This document shows positions 41,372-43,602 of a stretch of 43,602 bases of DNA, piece by piece. The first letter of the stretch is position 1; the number at the start of each line of letters is the position of its first letter. Both the position numbers and the translations under genes were made by a program. The notes under the pieces were generated by a model that had not been told where the DNA came from, did not search any database, and saw nothing but the letters and a program-made list of their open reading frames with translations. The stretch covers positions 1-43,602 of the forward strand of contig JALUAM010000045.1 in the NCBI GenBank assembly GCA_027051095.1, written 5' to 3'. This DNA is from Acidilobaceae archaeon. Lineage in GTDB: Archaea; Thermoproteota; Thermoprotei_A; Sulfolobales; Acidilobaceae.

Positions 41372-42356
41372 CCTCTCCACCCGGCTTTTTAACGGCTAGG
41401 TCTACGGTGTTCCCAGGCATAGCGGCCTCCCTCACTACCTCCCAGGCCTTTTTAAGCTCCTCGATCGGGGGCTCCTCTAGGAGCTCGTAGCTTTTAACGG
41501 TAGCTGCTACTAGGCTCCTGTCGACTCCTATGAGGTTTGAGTATGCGTCAACATCGTAGAGCCCCCTGCGAGCGTCGGACACGGACTCCGCCATGATCCG
41601 TGAGAGATGGTCTGATATCCCCTCTAGGCTCCTATGCACTGTTAGCAGGCAGCACACTGGTACGTCGCAGGCTCTGACTTTAAGGCCTAGCTCCGACGCT
41701 TTTGACAGGTACGGCTCCCACACGACCCCGTATTTCACTTTTCCCGATGCAACCAGCCTCAGTATCTCCTCGCCGCTCGACGCGTAAACTCTAGGCCCGG
41801 GAAGCCTCTCGGCCACCGCACACATCTCCATGGTTGAGGCCATGGTAGTCACGTGGCCGTCGCCCCCGCCACCCTCTATAATGCCGGCTCCCCCTCGGCT
41901 GCCACCGCCCACTACTAGTATAGCCCCCTTACTGGCCCTGTGGACGAGGAGCGCTGTAACGGCGGGTATCATGGCGGCGTGTAGCCTCCCCGCTGCTAGG
42001 TCCGTCGCCAGCCTGTAAGCCTCATCATAAACCTTGACTTCAACCCTCCTATACCTGGCTCTGAGCCTCCTGGCTAGCGGCATTATGTAGGGGTACTCGC
42101 TCGCCCTAAGTATGCCTATCCTGAATATGCCGTGGGGCGGCGGGGGCAGCGCGGGCTCGAAAATAACCACGCCGCCGAGCCTATAGGACTTGACGAGCCC
42201 CATGAACTCGAGCTTCCTAAGCCTCCTCCAAACCATAGCCTTCGACGACCCCACCAGCCTTGCCAGCTCGCTGGGCGTAACCCTGCCCCTTCTCTCAATC
42301 TCCCTTAGGAGTTCCTCGTCTATGCTGTCTATCTCGCTATCGGGCGTCTCGCTCAA
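41343..42356 (-). CDS. Cytoplasmic HTH regulator fused to a periplasmic-binding-protein-like (NMT1/SsuA-type) domain
   Basis: The 337-residue protein starts with a winged HTH (IDEELLREIERRGRVTPSELARLVGSSKAMVWRRLRKLEFMGLV, about residues 12-57). From about residue 75 comes a substrate-binding-protein-like fold: FRIGILRASEYPYIMPLARRLRARYRRVEVKVYDEAYRLATDLAAGRLHAAMIPAVTALLVHRA, then YGVVWEPYLSKASELGLKV. There is no signal peptide or lipobox, so it is a soluble sensor, not a transporter component. The binding-domain type resembles NMT1/THI5 or SsuA-like proteins; the ligand is inferred only. It is divergent from the symporter gene pair downstream, which it may control. Confidence 0.8.
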   Translation of the reverse strand: MSETPDSEIDSIDEELLREIERRGRVTPSELARLVGSSKAMVWRRLRKLEFMGLVKSYRLGGVVIFEPALPPPPHGIFRIGILRASEYPYIMPLARRLRARYRRVEVKVYDEAYRLATDLAAGRLHAAMIPAVTALLVHRASKGAILVVGGGSRGGAGIIEGGGGDGHVTTMASTMEMCAVAERLPGPRVYASSGEEILRLVASGKVKYGVVWEPYLSKASELGLKVRACDVPVCCLLTVHRSLEGISDHLSRIMAESVSDARRGLYDVDAYSNLIGVDRSLVAATVKSYELLEEPPIEELKKAWEVVREAAMPGNTVDLAVKKPGGEARRSSPTSS

Positions 42357-42469
42357 AGACAGGCCACCCCTAGGAACATATAATTGGACTCACTAATGTA
42401 TGCGTGATCTAACGACTCATCTAAGACCGCGCGAAGACTTAATACTGCAATCGTGAACGGGTGTTCGCA

Positions 42470-42661
42470 ATGGGGGTGAAGGTCTCAGTGTCGGGATGGG
42501 CTCTCATACAGGCCCTCCTCCTGCTACTAGCCTATATCGTACCCTACTCTCTGCTAGGCGACTCCTCCGACTGGAGCCTCTACGCCTTCTGGGCCGCCCT
42601 GGGGGTCGCAAGCCTCGTGGTAGCGTGGGCTGGAACGAGGGGGTGGGGCCGTGGCGGCTGA
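42470..42661 (+). CDS. Small two-TM membrane protein, likely symporter partner
   Basis: About 63 residues with two transmembrane helices (WALIQALLLLLAYIVPYSLLG and SLYAFWAALGVASLVVAWAG) and a short basic tail. ATG 42470 has GGGTG seven bases upstream and a TATA-like CTTAATACT near 42439; the track's GTG at 42461 is part of that region. It overlaps the symporter start by 11 nt. Small membrane proteins of this size often precede SSF-family permeases (such as YhdT before PanF), so I infer an accessory subunit, without sequence identity to a named family. Confidence 0.7.
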   Translation: MGVKVSVSGWALIQALLLLLAYIVPYSLLGDSSDWSLYAFWAALGVASLVVAWAGTRGWGRGG

Positions 42662-43602
42662 CAGAGTATACCTGGCCCTTGGAGTCCTGCTTGGCTACCT
42701 CGCCCTGGGCACGCTCATAGCGATCGCTAGCAGACGCCTCCTTAGGGGTGCCGGCGAGAGCGAGTTCTTCGTGGCGGGCGGCCGCATGGGGGGCCTGCTA
42801 TCAGCGTTCACCTACGCAGCCACGACCTACAGCGCCTTCATGATAGTCGGCTTGGTGGGCTTGACCTACGACTGGGGGGTAGGCTCCTTCGGCTTCGAGA
42901 TAGCCTACTTCATAGCCACCGTGGGCCTCCTACTGCTCTTCTCCAGGCGCGTCTGGTCCATGGCTAGGGAGCGGGGGTGGGTGAGCCCTGGCGAGATGCT
43001 AGCCGACATATATGGCTCCAGGCTCTTAGCTGTGACCGCGAGCCTCATCTACCTGGTAGCCCTTATACCTTACGCGTCAGCCCAGGTTAAGGGTATAGGC
43101 GACGCCTTCGCCGGCATAGCCGGCGAGGACGCCTACCTGCTGGGTATAGGCCTCGCGCTGGTAGTAATGCTTGTGTGGAGCCTCCTCGCGGGGATATGGA
43201 GCGTCGCTGCCACCGACGCCTTTCAAGGCCTCTGGATGCTAGTGGCCGCTACCGGGCTGCTGGCATGGCTATACGCTTACCTGTCTTCAAACGGCGTCGG
43301 CCCGACCAGGGTCACAGAGGTCCTAGCTGGCGAGGGGCTCTTCTCGCTCGAGGGCTACTGGCCTCTAACGAAGTTCCTAGCCTTCACCCTGCCCTGGATC
43401 TTCTTTGCGGTCACTAACCCGCAGGTCGTGCAGAGGCTCTACCTGCCCAGGGATGAGAGGAGCCTGGCCAGCATGATAAGGTGGTTCGCGGTCTTCGGGC
43501 TCTACTACACGGTGGTAGTCACGCTTATAGGCCTTCTCGCCAGGGCCGGCGTTGAGGAGGGCCTGATACCCGAGCCCCCCAGGCGCGACGCCGTGACCCC
43601 CA
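42651..43602 (+). CDS. Sodium:solute symporter (SSF/SSS family), partial
   Basis: The reading frame opens at GTG 42651 with GGTGG six bases upstream and continues past the window end (about 317 residues). It has the SSF layout: a first helix GVLLGYLALGTLIAI, then SEFFVAGGRMGGLLSAFTYAATTYSAFMIVGLVGL, MLADIYGSRLLAVTASLIYLVALIPYASAQVKG and LLAGIWSVAATDAFQGLWMLVAA, with TKFLAFTLPWIFFAVTNPQVVQRLYL, matching PutP/PanF-like transporters. The solute is unknown. The ORF track missed it because there is no stop in the window; the ORF at 43175-43417 is a shadow. Confidence 0.92.
   Translation, partial: MAADRVYLALGVLLGYLALGTLIAIASRRLLRGAGESEFFVAGGRMGGLLSAFTYAATTYSAFMIVGLVGLTYDWGVGSFGFEIAYFIATVGLLLLFSRRVWSMARERGWVSPGEMLADIYGSRLLAVTASLIYLVALIPYASAQVKGIGDAFAGIAGEDAYLLGIGLALVVMLVWSLLAGIWSVAATDAFQGLWMLVAATGLLAWLYAYLSSNGVGPTRVTEVLAGEGLFSLEGYWPLTKFLAFTLPWIFFAVTNPQVVQRLYLPRDERSLASMIRWFAVFGLYYTVVVTLIGLLARAGVEEGLIPEPPRRDAVTP

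Noticed and set aside
43175-43417. 80-codon ORF near the right end
   Set aside because: Shadow frame inside the partial sodium:solute symporter.
1-43602. tRNA/rRNA genes, CRISPR arrays, insertion sequences, prophage
   Set aside because: No T-arm plus acceptor pairing in any gap, no regular direct repeats with spacers, no transposase or integrase ORFs.

Overview
The window looks like part of a GC-rich chromosome of a hyperthermophilic crenarchaeon, probably Desulfurococcales/Acidilobales-like; the order is an inference. The evidence is archaeal/eukaryotic-type information genes (Kae1, Bud32, S24e, S27ae, S19e, L39e, L31e, LX, aIF6, prefoldin alpha, PDCD5, Rpp21, XPB), the bifunctional FBP aldolase/phosphatase, and many GTG/TTG starts. 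Starts follow either a GGTG/GGAGG ribosome site or a TATA box about 25 bp upstream of a leaderless start. I see no rRNA, tRNA, CRISPR array, insertion sequence or prophage. The window begins inside bud32 and ends inside a sodium:solute symporter gene.

Layout. 1-5245 (minus): DUF1512 protein, small membrane protein and MetRS, then S24e, S27ae, Kae1 and Bud32. 5411-9024 (plus): type II methionine aminopeptidase, metallo-beta-lactamase-fold hydrolase and ABCE1. 9040-12943: a possible nuclease-fold protein, FBP aldolase/phosphatase, and two unidentified His-rich membrane proteins. 13058-16569: Trm5, NAD kinase, a PIN-only Nob1-like protein and an NSUN6-like RNA m5C methyltransferase. 16845-23184 (plus): a long information-processing block from DNA ligase through Rpp21, YhbY, S19e, PDCD5, L39e, L31e, aIF6, LX and prefoldin alpha to FtsY. 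23310-29323: HTH-PRTase regulator, a small unknown plus XPB, succinyl-CoA synthetase, and another unknown. 29460-34999: wHTH protein, thioredoxin reductase-like protein, Taw1, AMMECR1, cis-prenyltransferase and glutamate dehydrogenase. 35071-43602: a metabolic region with a zinc dehydrogenase, gamma-glutamyltransferase, DAO-family oxidase, phosphoesterase, acyl-CoA ligase, a regulator fusing an HTH to a substrate-binding-protein-like domain, and a symporter with a small membrane partner.

Main discovery candidate. Four intergenic gaps (16683-16766 minus, 23233-23300 plus, 32076-32146 plus, 32883-32948 minus) appear to hold related small RNAs, each about 27-31 bp downstream of its own TATA-like box. 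In each, a short terminal stem closes directly on a kink-turn made from a C-box-like element (ATGAGGA, GTGAGGA, ATGACGA or ATGACGG) and a D-box-like CCGA, instead of the canonical RUGAUGA/CUGA. In three of the four the internal C'/D' pair also lies next to a hairpin, so the RNA would have two capped kink-turns with guide-length spacers (11-14 nt) between them. Two of them share the 14-mer CGGGGTTTGCCGAG spanning a guide and its D box. This reads as a variant family of box C/D-like sRNAs. It comes from reading the sequence by eye and has not been tested with a covariance model or expression data. Two further structured RNAs (28674-28745 and 29353-29432) lie upstream of an unknown gene and a wHTH gene.

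Functional links. RNA modification and ribosome biogenesis dominate: Kae1-Bud32 (t6A), Trm5 and Taw1 (m1G37/wyosine), NSUN6-like (m5C), Nob1, Rpp21, YhbY, aIF6 and ABCE1. The candidate sRNAs lie beside several of these genes. Metabolic genes point to heterotrophy on peptides or organic acids.
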